From Ovis canadensis (lineage: Eukaryota; Chordata; Mammalia; Artiodactyla; Bovidae): a stretch of 64,000 nt of DNA. The first letter of the stretch is position 1, and each line of letters starts with the position of its first letter. The DNA is taken from assembly GCF_042477335.2 (NCBI RefSeq), contig NC_091255.1, positions 29,924,501-29,988,500 on the forward strand, in the 5' to 3' direction. Made by a program: the position numbers and the translations under genes. The notes under the pieces are model-generated. The model saw only the letters and a program-made list of their open reading frames with translations, made no database searches and was not told where the DNA came from. Shown here piece after piece: positions 27,101 to 36,838 of this stretch.

Positions 27101-30100
27101 TCCCAGGTCACACGGCTGTTAAATAACGAGAAGGCGAGATAGTCTGACCTCAGAGACCATGCTCGGGACTACATTCTGCAGCCTCTCTAAAATTTAAAGG
27201 AAAGCACGAGTGAAGCATTAACGTTGTCCACTGTAGTAAAACAAAAAAAATTTAGACTGTTTTAATTCCACAAAAATAGTCCTGAAAGAACTGTTAGTTG
27301 AATGATTTCGAGTAATGGGTCCACTAGATCAAAAACATAAATATTTGTACTTTTCTTAAAGCAATTTCACAGTTTTATACATATTCATTTGGATTATGGA
27401 TAGTATTAAATGTAATCATTGATGTAATTATATAATAAAGATTCTTAACTGCCTTGATAATAAATATTGCACCCTGGTATTTGTTTAATGCTCTTTAAAG
27501 TTTTCCAAAATGTCTTCACATACATTGTTTTAACCACTATAACCATGAATAGTTTCCCATTTTTATTGCTACAGAATAAAGCCAAAAGATCTGGCATCTA
27601 CCTAAGATCCCTCACAGCTCTGCCTTTCTAGCTTAATTTGCTACCAAACACACTCACAAAAAGTTATGTATCAGGTACTCTGTTGTCTGAAGATTTCACC
27701 TTTGTTCATGCCAGTGTATATGAAGTCCTGTGTCTGGAATGGTTTTCCCAGCTTTCTACCTGGTAAATCTCTACAGCTCTTTCAAGAACTGGTTCAAATA
27801 TCTGTCCCATGAAACCTTCAGTTCACTGACTTATTCGCTCCCTCCTTTATGACCATCAAGTCCTTTTTTATACATCTCCAGCAAAGGATTTATTATAATT
27901 ATTCCTGTGTGTTTTTTTTTTTTTTTACCAAGGGATTGAGCTCCTTGAGAGTAGAGACTGTCTTTCTCATCTCTGTATTCCCAGTGCCAAACTCCTAGCA
28001 AGTATTCAATATTTATGAAATGAATAAAGAATGAAATTATACAGAATCCTAAATTGGGAAACAGCAGATTCAAGTACAAGTCCCGTGTGTATGTATACTC
28101 AGTTGTTCAGTTGTGTCCAACACTTTGCGACCCCACAGACTGTAGACCACCAGGCTCCTCTGTCCAAGGAATTTTCCTGACAAGAATAATGGAGTGGCTT
28201 GCCCTTTCCTCCTCTCAGTGATTTTCTGACCCAAAGATCAAAACAGTGTCTCCTACATCAGCATGTTGATTCCTTACTGCTGAGCCACCTGGGAATCCCA
28301 CAAGTCCCATACTAAACTGCAAAGTTTATACTTCAGCCTTTTTAGCTGTAAAATTAAGTAATTTTCAATTCAATGTTAATGACAATGACCATGCTTCCTA
28401 ATCAATTTAACAGATAGGAATATTCTCAGAGTTCTTTAAAAGGGTCACAAAAAATCCAGTAATTGTTATTACCTCCTCCATCATGGAGTCCTGTGTGGCT
28501 GAGATTTCTTCTTTGGTTGCACCACTGTGTACCAGGTTCCGCAGTCGTATGCAGAATTCTCTCATCTATGACAGAAATTTATTTAGTATTCCAACAGTTA
28601 CCCAAATTCAACTGTAAAGGAGACTAACAGACCAACACTAGCTCCGTTTTGAAGTATAATTCAGTCAAGACCCAGGGCAAAGTTCACAGAAGCAAATGTT
28701 TTCCCCAACAACTCCACTTACACATAGACAGAAAAACTTTCTCCATAAGGAGAAAAGACATGGATGAGTCCCCTAAAATACTAGATGGAACTGCTTCTGC
28801 TCTGCAACTGATGGTACCCTTTGTGATGTGTCTGGGAATGGGGAAAACATGTGATTTCAAAATGCCCATCACGAAAAAACGGGAGACAAGCTGATTATGC
28901 CACTAATTCACTCTAACAGGTTTTAATTTAGAATCTTCCTGGTTGTCTATTTCTTCTCTGTAAAATCATTATGATCATGGCTATGCCAAACCCCAATATA
29001 CTTTTCATTTTTGTTGTTTTCAATTTTGGGAGATGCCTAAGATAAACATGAGTCATAAACCTAGCCACAGGGCTAAAGAGGATCTTGTTCCCACCTGAAA
29101 TGGAATCCAATGCCTTACTAATAATGATCTTTCAGCCTGTGGATAATACTCCCCAGAGTTTCCTGAGTGGAAAATAACCTACTTCTCATATTGGGGAAAC
29201 ACATTTTACAGTTTATTTTAAAATGTAGTCTTTCTTCCAGGGATGACAAATCCAATTTTCAGCCTCATAGATCAAGACAGTAGATTTGGGCAACTCCCAG
29301 TTCTTAAAAAAGAAATCTGGCAGGCAGAGCAGCATCCCTGTAGGATTCACAGTCCTCCCTGGGAAAATGGGTTACGCAGAGAAGACAGAATGATTCATTA
29401 AGATAACTGAGGCAATAAAAAGCAGTTAAGGGACTACATCAAATGTTTTAGTGAGTGGATAAACTACACTTGAGGTAGTTTGGGGAAGCCTAAGAACTCT
29501 GCCTCGTCTTTAAGGAGGTCTTCCTTAGGTGTTTGGTTTTACTAGACCATAAAGCTGTCCCAGTCTGCCTCCACTAGAACCAAGTGAGAGGCACAGTAGC
29601 CCATGTGCTTGTCCCACACTGAGAATGGGGCTTTCATTCCTCAGTACTCGTAAGAAAGAATTAAAACCAACAGAAATAAAAGTGGGATATTTTTAAAGAG
29701 AAGAAAAAAATCACTCTACTAATCACCATTATTTTTAAAAAATAATTATTTTTTTATTTTGGCTGTACTAGGTCTTTGATGCAGTGGGTGGGCTTATTAG
29801 TTGCCCCATAGCACATGGGACCTTAGTTCCATGACCAGGGATCAAACCCTTGTCCCCTGCATTAGAAGGTGGATTTTTAACCACTGGACCACCAGGGAAG
29901 TCCCATCAGTTACTTTTAAAGTTAATATGCAGCTACACTGCCTTGGATGGACAATGAGAAGCTATCTTATATATAGCCTGTGTACACTGCAATGCCCAGG
30001 AATGCCCCTGGAAAATCAGTTAGGAGTTCTAAGGTAAACACATTACATGCAATCCCGCCCTGCTCCGTATGTTGTACCTTGTGATTCAGAATATCATTCA

Positions 30101-33100
30101 TCCTTCTAGTTGCCTCTGTTGTGTAAGTTTCAGGGAAGCACTTCTTAGGGATAACACCATATTTTTCTAAAAGAAAACAAATTTTAATGTTCCATAAAGT
30201 AAACGTAAATTCCAAGTGTCAGAAATTTGGACAAAAACAGCTATTGCTTTTAAAAATAGGCCATATTTTGCTAGTCTATCGGTGACTGCAGCCATGAAGT
30301 TAAAAGACACTTGCTCCTTGGAAGGAAAGCTATGACAAACCTAGACAGAGTTATTAAAAAGCAGAGACATTACTTCACCAACAAAGGTCTGTATTGTCAA
30401 AGCTACAATTTTTTGAGTAGTCGTGTATGGATGTGAGAGTTGGATCATAAAAGGGGCTGAGTGCCAAAGAACTGATGCTTTCAAATTGTGGTGCTGGAGA
30501 AGAGTCTTAGAGAGTCCCTTGGATAGCAAGATCAAACCAGGAAATCAATCTTAAATATTAACTGGAAGGACTGATGCTGAAGTTGAAGCTCTAATACTCT
30601 GGCTACCTGATGAGAAGAGCCAACTCACTGGAAAAGACTCTGATGCTGGGAAAGATTGAGGGCAAGAGAAAGGGGCGACAGAGGATGAGATGGTAGGATG
30701 GCATCACCAACTCAATGGACATGAATGTGAGCAAACTCCAGGAGATAGTAAAGAAGAGGGGAGCCTAGTGTGCTGCAGTCCATAGGGTCACAAAGAAACA
30801 GACATGACAACAAAAACAAAACCCAGAAAACTGAACAATCTCATGATATTATTAAACAGGTCATTTAATCTGCATATTTATCCATCCATCTTGGAATTAA
30901 TTATGTTTTTAGTCTAATACACTTTGCAAAGTACTCAATATGAGGGAGTTTCCCCTAAAGACAATTTTTTGCAAGAGGATATTTTCAAACAGTTGCAGTT
31001 TTCAATGTGTTTCTTGATTACATCAATAGATAAGAGAGAAACTTTTTCACAGAAAGTTAGTTATACTTAATACATTTTCTTCTCTAAACTTTAAAGTACC
31101 TATATCTTTACCTCCAATTTAAGAAAGGTACTTACTAGGTAAGAACATGAGATAAAGGTTCTTAGAGCTAACTGTATACCCTTCTGGGGACCAGTTCTAC
31201 ACTACACTTAAACACCAAAGAAATGGCCTACGCTGAACTACAGAGCCTTGTTCAATGAAGCTGGGTTTCAGTTCTCTTACAGAAAGGCTCTTACCAACAA
31301 TATTGACAAGCATATCCCATTGTCCTCCATCATTGGCAGGATTCATAAGCAAATACTGCACCAGCCTACCATCCTCAGGCTCCTTTTTCTGAGCTGTGTC
31401 CACAAAAGCATTTAAGAAGAAATAACAGCGTTCAACCTAAAGTAAGAGAAGTTAAATAAAATTAAAGGAGAAAAGAGCTAATATCTTTAAAGGCATTAGC
31501 GACAGAACAGGAGTCCTGGAACTACTGCAGACCTGACAGAGTAGCTATTTTTAAACTGAAGCTGATATCTAAATAGCACCGTCTCTGGGACTTCCCTGGT
31601 GGTTTAGTAGTTAAGACTCTATGCTTCCACTGCTGGAGGCATGGGTCTGATCCCTGGTTGGGGAAAAGAATCTGCTTGGAATGAAGGAGACACAGGAGTT
31701 ACAAGTAGCTAAGATCCAACATGCTGCACAGTGTGGCCAAAAAACAAAAAAAAAAAAAAAGAGGAATATCTGGCTTCATAAGAATATATGAAGGATTTTC
31801 TTTTAATGTGTGTACACATTTTAATAGTTTATCCTGAACAAGGCAGTGCTTTATTCTGAAACAAAAATCTGATACTTAGACCCTTCGATCAATAAATATC
31901 TAACAGACACATACAATGTACACTTTAAAGATTTTCTTTAAAAAAAGGAATACAATTATTTACTGTTTTTCAGACAAGTACTACCCAGAGAAAGGGAATT
32001 AGGTCCTAGAAAGACAAATGACCTACATAAAGATGCTAAAAGGAGAAATTATTGAAAACAAAAAGTTTTAAATAAGAAAGACACAAGGAAGTAGTAAGGT
32101 AAGTCATCAGACTTATTATTTCATTGCCAAAAAGCCACCTACCAACCCAGTGGTTCTGCCTTTGAAAATAATCAATTTTTGATACTTTGGAAATCAGAAC
32201 AAACGGTGTCACACCTATAATGGAAGGCAGACGACAACTGGAAAAGCAAGAAATGAAGAAACAGTCCCTACCAAAGCTGATGCTGATACAAAAAGACTCT
32301 TGAAAAATCAGTTCCATACCTTGTCCCAGAAAAAGAGGTAAGACTGACTAAATTCAAATTCTTCAATATTGAATCTTCTCATGAATGGAAGTCTCATAAC
32401 ATTCAGACAAGAAAAGATCCAGCATCGCCCTAAAAGGAGAAAGCAAATCAAGAAATTAGGGTGAGTGTTCATATAGATTACACTGTTCTAATTGTATTTC
32501 CCAACACTGAATATATGACAACATCTTGGACAATTTAAGACCAATCAAAAAGCAGAAAGATACAAAAACAAGAAAGGTAGTTTCTTTTTGACTATTTGCA
32601 ATATATATACAAAGTTTTATATCCTTAATATATTTTAAAAAATCTCTTTACATATCACATAAAGAATCAATTACAAATCACCTAAGAAAATTAGAAAAAG
32701 AAATATTGATAGGGAAATATGAGTAGAGATCATGAATAACTAATTTAATAGTCAAAAAAGACACAATAGCCAAGAAACTTTTTTTTAAAGTCCATCATAA
32801 GATACCTGTTACGTGGGGAAGCATTATTTTATAATTAATAACGCCCAGTATTGGCAAGGACCCAGAGACACAGCATTCTTACACACCTTGGATAAGAATC
32901 TAAACAGGTAAAAAACATCTGAAGGCAATTTGGCAGTATATGGCAAAAGTCTCAAAAAGATCCTACCCTTTAATCTGGAATACACAGTATACACCTCAAT
33001 ATAAGGTGACCCTAACATAAGTCAATCCCTACGCCTCCAAGGAGAAATTTTTTTTAAGTTATTTAGTTAACTGGATTATATGAACACTTAAAAATATAGA

Positions 33101-36100
33101 TGAAATAGTAACTACCTATTTAACCTAATACCTAACTTAGTAGCTTAGATATATATTTAAAATCATGTCACTACAATAAATGGACATAGAAGCACTGCGT
33201 TTTCCACGTTCACAGGTCATTGTCACACTGTTCCACACTCTTCACAGGCATCTTGGCATCAGTGCCTTTGCCATCATGTTGTTGCTGTTCAGTCGCTCAG
33301 TTGTGTCCAACTCTTTGTGACCCCATGGACTGCAGCACACCAGGATTCCCTGTCCTTCACCATCTCCCGAAGCTTGCTCAAACTCATGTCCATTGAGTCA
33401 GTGATGCCATCCAACCATCTCATCCTCTGTCATCCCCTCTCTTCCCACCTTCAATCTTCCCCAGCATTATGGTCTCTTTGCTTTCAATGAGTCAGCTCTT
33501 CGTATTAGGTGGCTAGAGTATTGGAGCTTCAGCTTTAGCATCAGTCCTTCCAATGCATAGTTAGGATTGATTTCCTTTAGGATTGACTGGTTGGATCTCC
33601 CTTGCAGTCCAAGGGACTCTTAAGAGTCTTCTCCAACACCCACAGTTCAAAACCATCAATTCTTTGGCACTCAGCCTTCTTTATGGTCCAACTTTCACAT
33701 CCATACATGACTATTGGAAAAACCATAGCTTTGACTATATGGACCTTTGTCAGCCAAGTAATGTCTCTGCTGTTTAATACACTGTCTGGGTTTGTCTTAG
33801 CTTTTTCTTTTAATCAGAACACATTATCTTCCTTCCGTCTACTATTTTTGAGACAGCAATGTTTTGAATCCATGCATAAAGCTGGCTCTAAAAATGTTAT
33901 GCTACCCCTCAAGCATATAATCATATTCTTCATTTGTCCTATAAGTGGAAACCACAAACTCCACAATGTCACCATCTTCTGTAATGACTTAAGTGATCTT
34001 TGTGCTTCAGTCATGTTTGACTCTGTGATTCCATAGCCTGCCAGGCTCCTCTGTCTATGGGATTCTCCAGGCAAGAATACTGGAGTGGGTTACCATGCCC
34101 TCCTCCAGAGGATCTTCCCTACCCAGGGATCAAACCCATATCTCTTATGTCTCCTGCATTAGCAGGCAGGTTCTTTACCATTAGCACACATACCGTGTTT
34201 TTCAAAATCACTAACGACTTAGCATACATAAATTACTAATGACTCAGTCACCTCTCTCATACATACAATATTATTTCCTGGTGAGGAAATCTAGATGAAC
34301 TGTTAATGTGAAAACTGCATGAAAATAAACCACATAGCTCATGTGCTATGTATATCTTCTCTAAGTAAAAGTGACACCACAGAATATATGAGACCTGATT
34401 TGTGGCAGATGCATATTTCCAGGCTCTTCCCTAAGAGGTCACTGCAATTCAACACCATGTAAGACCACTGTGACATTACTAATTGAATAATTTGTGGCCT
34501 GACAGGCCACACCACCCCAAGCATTTTCTGATGACAAAACCTTAATTATTGCAAGGTCATAATTTTTTCCTCAAAATTTAAAAATCAACTTTACTGAGGT
34601 ATAATTTATATACAATAAAATACATCTACGTCATAAATGTACACTTTTTTGAGTTTTGGCTGGCTTCAAACAAGCACTGATCTGCTTTCTGCCAAAATAA
34701 ATAGACTGGGAGAAGTTTTTAAATGGATGGGCAGGCTACAGTCCATGGGGTTGCAAAGAGTCAGACACAACTGAGCAACTAACATACACAGGCTTTAAAA
34801 AGTTCTTTTAGTATAATTCTGCTGTGAGAATGTCCTCCTTACTTAGGCTCCTAGATAACCCATCTTTCACTGTAGCTGTCCTTCTTGTGGTGCCAGACTG
34901 TAGAACAAGAGCTCTTGACCGGCAAGGCATACAAACTGGTCTCTGAGTGAGAACTGAGCCTTTAGCACATTTGTTCAGTTCAGTTCAGTTGCTCAGTTGT
35001 GTCTGACTCTTTGCAGCCCCATGAATCGCAGCACGACAGGCCTCCCTGTCCATCACCAACTCCCAGAGTTCACCCAAACTCATGTGCATCGAGTTGGTGA
35101 TGCGATCCAGCCATCTCATCCTCTATCATCCCCTTCTCCTCCTGCCCCCAATTCCTCCCAGCATCAGGGTCTTTTCCAATGAGCCAACTCTTCACATGAG
35201 ATGGCCAAAGTATTGGAGCTTCAGCTTCAGCATCAGTCCTTCCAATGAACACACAGGACTGGTCTCCTTTAGGATGGACTGGCTGGATCTCCTCACAGTT
35301 CAAGGGACTCGCAAGAGTCTTCTCCAGCACCACAGATCAAAAGCATCAATTCTTCGGTGCTCAGCTTTCTTCACAGTCCAACCCTAGATGATGCTTTGAA
35401 AGTGCTGCACTCAATACGCCAGCAAATTTGGAAAACTCAGCAGTGGCCACAGGACTGGAAAAGGTCAGTTTTCATTTGTTCAAGTTGCAACTAAAAGGCA
35501 TGCTTAAAAACATTTGATGATGTTTTGATGCAATTACGTTGTGTCTTTTCCATCCCACACATGGCCTTCAGGGCAACATGGAGGAGTTCTCTAGGGTATG
35601 AATATTTTTACATGTTTCTTTTTTTAATTTTTGGCTACACTGGGTCTTAGCTGAGGAGCAGGGTTCAGCAGTTGTGGCACAAAGGCTTAGCTGCTCTCAG
35701 CCATGTGGGATCTTCACAGACCAGGGATGGAACCCAGGAGCCCTGCATTGACAGACAGATTCCTATCCACTGCTCCACCAGGGAAGTCTCATTTTTCATG
35801 CTTTGTACCAAGAAAAGTATCTCCAAGATTCGGGCTGCAATCACATAACTTCAGGACAGAGTATCCGTGAAGTACATTTAAACAGATGACCTTGGACTAG
35901 TCAGTCACTTGAGTGCTGAAATCAAATACACCAAGGAGCCACAGAGCAGCAAAACAAGTCACAATGTAGCTTCCTCGGGCCTGCCTGTATCTGTGTCTAT
36001 TCTCTTAAGAATTTATCCCAAGTTCTCTTTATCCAACCTCTGCTCCCTTTAAGACTGTTCTTAGGTAGGACGCCACAATGGTATGCTCTCAAGAGTGAAG

Positions 36101-36644
36101 GGACGTGTATAAGAAGTTTGAAGACCTCACCTGAACTCTTCTGGTTGGTGACGGGCTTGCCTTCCTGATGCACGGCGTGCTGGAACACATGCTGGGTACC
36201 CTGGACCGTGGCCCTCTTCAGACAGATGTCCAGCAGGTCGTGAGTGGTGCCGACATTCTGGGCCAGTACGAACTGAGGGTCGGAATTCAGTTTCTGAAGC
36301 AGAGCCGCTACCTTCTCCGAATTCAGTCCTGCTGGAATACCTGATGGGACTGTAACATCAAAAAGAGGCTGAGGAGGGCTCATCTCCCACACTCGGACTC
36401 TAACTTGGTAAGAGCATCCCGCTGTGACCATGGAGCAGCGAAGCCCTTCCCCGGCGTCCTCGCCCACGAAGCTGCCTCCCTCCAGGCCTCTCCAGCCCAC
36501 CCAGAAAGCTCCATCCCCGCCGTCGCCCGGGGTCCCAGCCCCGGCCCTTCCCCGCCACCCGCCCTCCGGGACGCAGCGGAGCCCCTAGAGGCCCCCCGGC
36601 AGAGCCTCGGCAGGGAAGAGCGGCGCCTCACCCGCTCCGTTCAT
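12113..36644 (-). CDS. BLMH: BLMH, bleomycin hydrolase (exons 1-11 of 12; 3' end outside window)
   Basis: Bleomycin hydrolase is a cytosolic papain-like cysteine aminopeptidase (peptidase family C1B) that forms a homohexamer. It inactivates bleomycin, hydrolyses homocysteine thiolactone and trims peptides. Eleven exons are read on the minus strand with GT-AG borders and compatible phases: 36632-36644, 36131-36328, 32320-32429, 31295-31436, 30078-30166, 28473-28565, 17970-18125, 16707-16865, 16519-16586, 14778-14895, 12113-12182. Together they give 1216 coding bases, 405 codons plus one base, with no internal stop. The family length is about 455 residues, so about 50 are missing. Catalytic Cys73 (SSGRCWIF), His372 (SLMTHAMTF) and Asn396 (VENSWGED) are all present. 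The start is the ATG at 36644-36642, giving MNGAGLNSEK where the human protein (recalled) has MSSSGLNSEK. No exon 12 (expected GYLCMTDEWF) was found between 1 and 12112. The copy looks functional. Confidence 0.97.
12183..14777 (-). other. BLMH: BLMH intron 10
   Basis: 2.6 kb, AT-rich. No ruminant SINE or LINE is recognised, which is unusual for this window. Confidence 0.85.
14778..14895 (-). CDS. BLMH: BLMH coding exon 10 (catalytic His372)
   Basis: Encodes residues 343-382: [20 protein letters not shown] through MTFTAVSEK. His372 of the catalytic triad lies in SLMTHAMTF. Acceptor TATAACAG|CTATGACC, donor GAAAAG|GTATGA. Confidence 0.97.
15237..15432 (+). mobile_element. Bov-tA SINE
   Basis: Begins GGGCTTCCCCTGTGGCTCAG and ends ATGACTGAGTGACTTTCAC. 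Confidence 0.9.
15905..16256 (+). mobile_element. L1 3' end
   Basis: Typical L1 3' UTR sequence: TATATGTGGAATCTAAAAAG, CAGCACAGGGAACTCTGCTC, CAAAATAAAAAGTTTTAAAA. Confidence 0.8.
16519..16586 (-). CDS. BLMH: BLMH coding exon 9
   Basis: Encodes residues 321-342 and two bases of codon 343: [20 protein letters not shown] then MN. Acceptor TTTCTAG|GCTGTATGG, donor AATGT|GTGAGT. The split codon joins as GT|C, giving valine where the human protein (recalled) has leucine. Confidence 0.96.
16707..16865 (-). CDS. BLMH: BLMH coding exon 8
   Basis: Encodes residues 268-320: [20 protein letters not shown] through [12 protein letters not shown]. Acceptor CTCCTAG|ATTTGTT, donor GGAGAG|GTTGGT. It lies only 120 bases from exon 9. 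Confidence 0.97.
16866..17969 (-). other. BLMH: BLMH intron 7
   Basis: 1.1 kb with one Bov-tA SINE at 17284-17506; nothing else recognised. Confidence 0.85.
17284..17506 (-). mobile_element. Bov-tA SINE
   Basis: Antisense copy from the GTCACTCAGTTGTGTCCAAC end to GAGCCACCAGGAAAGCCC. Confidence 0.9.
17970..18125 (-). CDS. BLMH: BLMH coding exon 7
   Basis: Encodes residues 216-267: [20 protein letters not shown] through KPLFNMEDK, in phase 0 at both borders. Acceptor TTTTCCAG|ATATTCAG, donor GATAAG|GTTAGA. A longer plus-strand open frame covering 17928-18425 is its antisense shadow. A 9.8-kb repeat-filled region of intron 6 separates it from exon 6. Confidence 0.97.
19075..19375 (+). mobile_element. 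Two MIR fragments
   Basis: MIR-like core at 19080-19150 (GATCACATCGCTAGTAACTG) and again at 19255-19375 (GACAGATAAAGAAATCAAGG). Confidence 0.5.
19680..19990 (-). mobile_element. CHR-type tRNA SINE
   Basis: Antisense: TTTTTGGCCGTGCTGGGTCC through AGCCACCAGGGAGGCCC. This is the cetartiodactyl CHR class; the family name is from memory. Confidence 0.8.
20577..20690 (+). mobile_element. Bov-tA SINE, 5'-truncated
   Basis: Only the body and tail remain, from GGCAACCCACTCCAGTATTC on. Confidence 0.8.
20700..20905 (+). mobile_element. L1 3' end fragment
   Basis: ACACAGGGAACTCTACTCAA, then TGCACTAGAAACTAAAAATT, a diverged L1 tail. Confidence 0.6.
21781..21853. mobile_element. Miniature mariner element (palindromic)
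   Basis: TTGGCCAAAAAGTTCGTTTG at the left is answered by GAATGAACTTTCGGTTCAAC at the right. The 73 bases are almost entirely the two terminal inverted repeats of a mariner transposon joined head to head. Confidence 0.8.
22509..22896. repeat. 194-bp tandem duplication
   Basis: 22509-22702 and 22703-22896 read identically, beginning TAACTAAGAGTC and ending TTCTGTAG with no spacer. The unit has L2 LINE character (a GAGTGATGTGGCTTAAT-like core). A third, inverted copy lies at about 23315-23505. Confidence 0.95.
23315..23505. repeat. Inverted third copy of the 194-bp unit
   Basis: 23351-23490 is the reverse complement of the tandem unit with about three mismatches in 140 bases by eye. Looser homology extends on both sides. 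It can pair with 22723-22930 to form a long hairpin with a loop of roughly 400 bases. Confidence 0.9.
23508..23735 (+). mobile_element. L1 3' end fragment
   Basis: TGAAGTAAGTCAGACAGAGA and ACATCACTTATATGTGAAAT are L1 ORF2-end signatures. Confidence 0.6.
23780..25215 (+). mobile_element. L1 LINE, ORF2 C-terminus and 3' UTR (dead)
   Basis: The plus strand carries the ORF2 C-terminal region in broken frames, including the [13 protein letters not shown] block at 24708-24755 and a 3' UTR ending in an A-rich tail near 25210. Stops and frameshifts are frequent. It is split by a Bov-tA SINE at 24341-24556. Confidence 0.9.
24341..24556 (+). mobile_element. Bov-tA SINE nested in L1
   Basis: Begins GCTTCCCTGGTGGCTCAGAC. 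It is flanked by the short direct repeat GACCCAGC, seen at 24336 and again at about 24559, so it inserted after the L1. Confidence 0.9.
25662..25883 (-). mobile_element. Bov-tA SINE
   Basis: Antisense, ends TGAGCCACCAGGGAAGCC; full length. Confidence 0.9.
26497..26715 (+). mobile_element. MIR SINE
   Basis: TATATACCAGGCACTAGAAC, then GACAGGTTAAGTATTTTATC and CACAGAGCTGTTAAGTGATA. Confidence 0.75.
26771..27045. repeat. About 80-bp direct repeats flanking a SINE fragment
   Basis: The stretch at 26771-26849 (TTTAAATGTATCAGGCAAAA onward) recurs at about 26969-27042 with a few changes. Between them lies a Bov-tA tail fragment (26850-26930). Confidence 0.85.
26850..26930 (+). mobile_element. Bov-tA tail fragment
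   Basis: GGGATGGGGGAGCCTGGTGA to CGACTTAGCAGCAG; the tRNA-derived head is absent. Confidence 0.8.
27060..27175 (+). mobile_element. MIR fragment
   Basis: CCCAGGTCACACGGCTGTTA pattern of the MIR core. Confidence 0.6.
28092..28302 (-). mobile_element. Bov-tA SINE
   Basis: Antisense, diverged, ends GAGCCACCTGGGAATCCC. Confidence 0.85.
28473..28565 (-). CDS. BLMH: BLMH coding exon 6
   Basis: Encodes residues 185-215: [20 protein letters not shown] followed by [11 protein letters not shown]. Acceptor CATAG|ATGAGAG, donor GAGGAG|GTAATA. The frame is open in phase 0 at both borders. Confidence 0.97.
28566..30077 (-). other. BLMH: BLMH intron 5
   Basis: 1.5 kb, with a CHR-type SINE at 29720-29905; the rest is unannotated. 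Confidence 0.85.
29720..29905 (-). mobile_element. CHR-type SINE
   Basis: TTTTGGCTGTACTAGGTCTT through GACCACCAGGGAAGTCCC. Confidence 0.8.
30078..30166 (-). CDS. BLMH: BLMH coding exon 5
   Basis: Encodes residues 155-184: [20 protein letters not shown] and [10 protein letters not shown]. Acceptor TTTAG|AAAAATATGG, donor CACAAG|GTACAA. Confidence 0.97.
30167..31294 (-). other. BLMH: BLMH intron 4
   Basis: 1.1 kb, nearly half occupied by a BovB 3' fragment at 30325-30830. Confidence 0.85.
30325..30830 (+). mobile_element. BovB LINE 3' end
   Basis: Starts at the ATGACAAACCTAGACAGAGT segment of ORF2 and runs to the AACAAAAACAAAACC tail. Frames are broken. Confidence 0.85.
31295..31436 (-). CDS. 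BLMH: BLMH coding exon 4
   Basis: Encodes residues 108-154 plus one base: [20 protein letters not shown] through [11 protein letters not shown]. Acceptor CTTTAG|GTTGAACG, donor GTTG|GTAAGAG. Continued reading beyond the donor gives VG instead of the family VEKYG, which confirms the splice site. Confidence 0.97.
31437..32319 (-). other. BLMH: BLMH intron 3
   Basis: 0.9 kb with a sense-oriented CHR SINE and its A-rich tail at 31589-31770. Confidence 0.85.
31589..31770 (+). mobile_element. CHR-type SINE
   Basis: Sense copy: GGGACTTCCCTGGTGGTTTA, tRNA-like body, then an A-run at 31741-31759. Confidence 0.85.
32320..32429 (-). CDS. BLMH: BLMH coding exon 3 (catalytic Cys73)
   Basis: Encodes residues 71-107, [16 protein letters not shown] through YLFFWDK. 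Cys73 in RCWIF is the nucleophile of the papain fold. Acceptor TTTTAG|GGCGATG, donor GACAAG|GTATGG. Confidence 0.97.
32820..32990 (+). mobile_element. Old L1 ORF2 fragment
   Basis: Reads a degenerate [18 protein letters not shown] ORF2 stretch. Low similarity. Confidence 0.4.
33283..33805 (-). mobile_element. BovB LINE 3' end
   Basis: Antisense from GTTCAGTCGCTCAGTTGTGT through the KAECQR-type region near 33680. 5'-truncated. Confidence 0.9.
34000..34190 (-). mobile_element. Bov-tA SINE
   Basis: Antisense SINE; TTCTTTACCATTAGCAC marks its head. Confidence 0.85.
34728..34795 (+). mobile_element. Bov-tA tail fragment
   Basis: GGGCAGGCTACAGTCCATGG to GAGCAACTAAC. Confidence 0.75.
34978..35472 (-). 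mobile_element. BovB LINE with 5' inversion
   Basis: 34978-35386 is a BovB 3' end in minus orientation. 35387-35472 is an upstream ORF2 piece in plus orientation ([20 protein letters not shown]). The whole is bounded by CATTTGTTCA at 34968-34977 and 35473-35482. Shared target-site duplications show one insertion, and the inverted 5' segment is typical of twin priming. Confidence 0.9.
35620..35792 (-). mobile_element. CHR-type SINE
   Basis: ATTTTTGGCTACACTGGGTC through CTCCACCAGGGAAGTCTC. Confidence 0.8.
36131..36328 (-). CDS. BLMH: BLMH coding exon 2
   Basis: Encodes residues 5-70 plus one base, from [20 protein letters not shown] to the NQKSSG that precedes the catalytic cysteine. The donor is TTCAG|GTGAGG. 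The acceptor chosen is CAG|GACTG because it restores the family N-terminus. Three other AG sites 3, 12 and 21 bases upstream are in the same phase, so the exon could begin at 36331, 36340 or 36349. The intron to exon 1 is only about 300 bases. Confidence 0.95.
36632..36644 (-). CDS. BLMH: BLMH coding exon 1 (13 coding bases)
   Basis: Encodes residues 1-4 (MNGA) and the first base of codon 5. The donor is GG|GTGAGG. It lies inside the CpG island, and the sequence before the ATG (GCC ATG A) is an acceptable Kozak context. The 5' UTR continues to higher coordinates, but its start cannot be fixed. Confidence 0.9.
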
Positions 36645-36838
36645 GGCGTCCACGGTGCCCGGGGAGGGAACGGTAGTTTCGGGGTCCTCAGGCCGGGGCC
36701 GGGACGGCACAGCGCTTCGCAGCCTGGGCAGCTGGCCTGCCTCTCGCACCCGGAGCGCCGGAAAGAGGAAACCGGCTTTGTGGCGGCGGAGGGCGAGAGA
36801 AACGGGGTCCGCGGAGGGACAAAACTCCCCCCACGCGT

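Larger units (their letters stand above)
18126..28472 (-). other. BLMH: BLMH intron 6
   Basis: The largest complete intron, 10.3 kb. It hosts MIRs, CHR and Bov-tA SINEs, a mariner miniature element, the 194-bp tandem duplication with its inverted copy, and an L1 ORF2 remnant. Parts near 18130-19070, 20000-20570, 20910-21780, 21860-22500, 25220-25660, 25890-26490 and 27180-28090 show nothing recognisable. Confidence 0.85.
32430..36130 (-). other. BLMH: BLMH intron 2
   Basis: 3.7 kb. Holds an old L1 fragment at about 32820-32990, BovB 3' ends at 33283-33805 and 34978-35472, Bov-tA pieces at 34000-34190 and 34728-34795, and a CHR SINE at 35620-35792. Confidence 0.85.
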
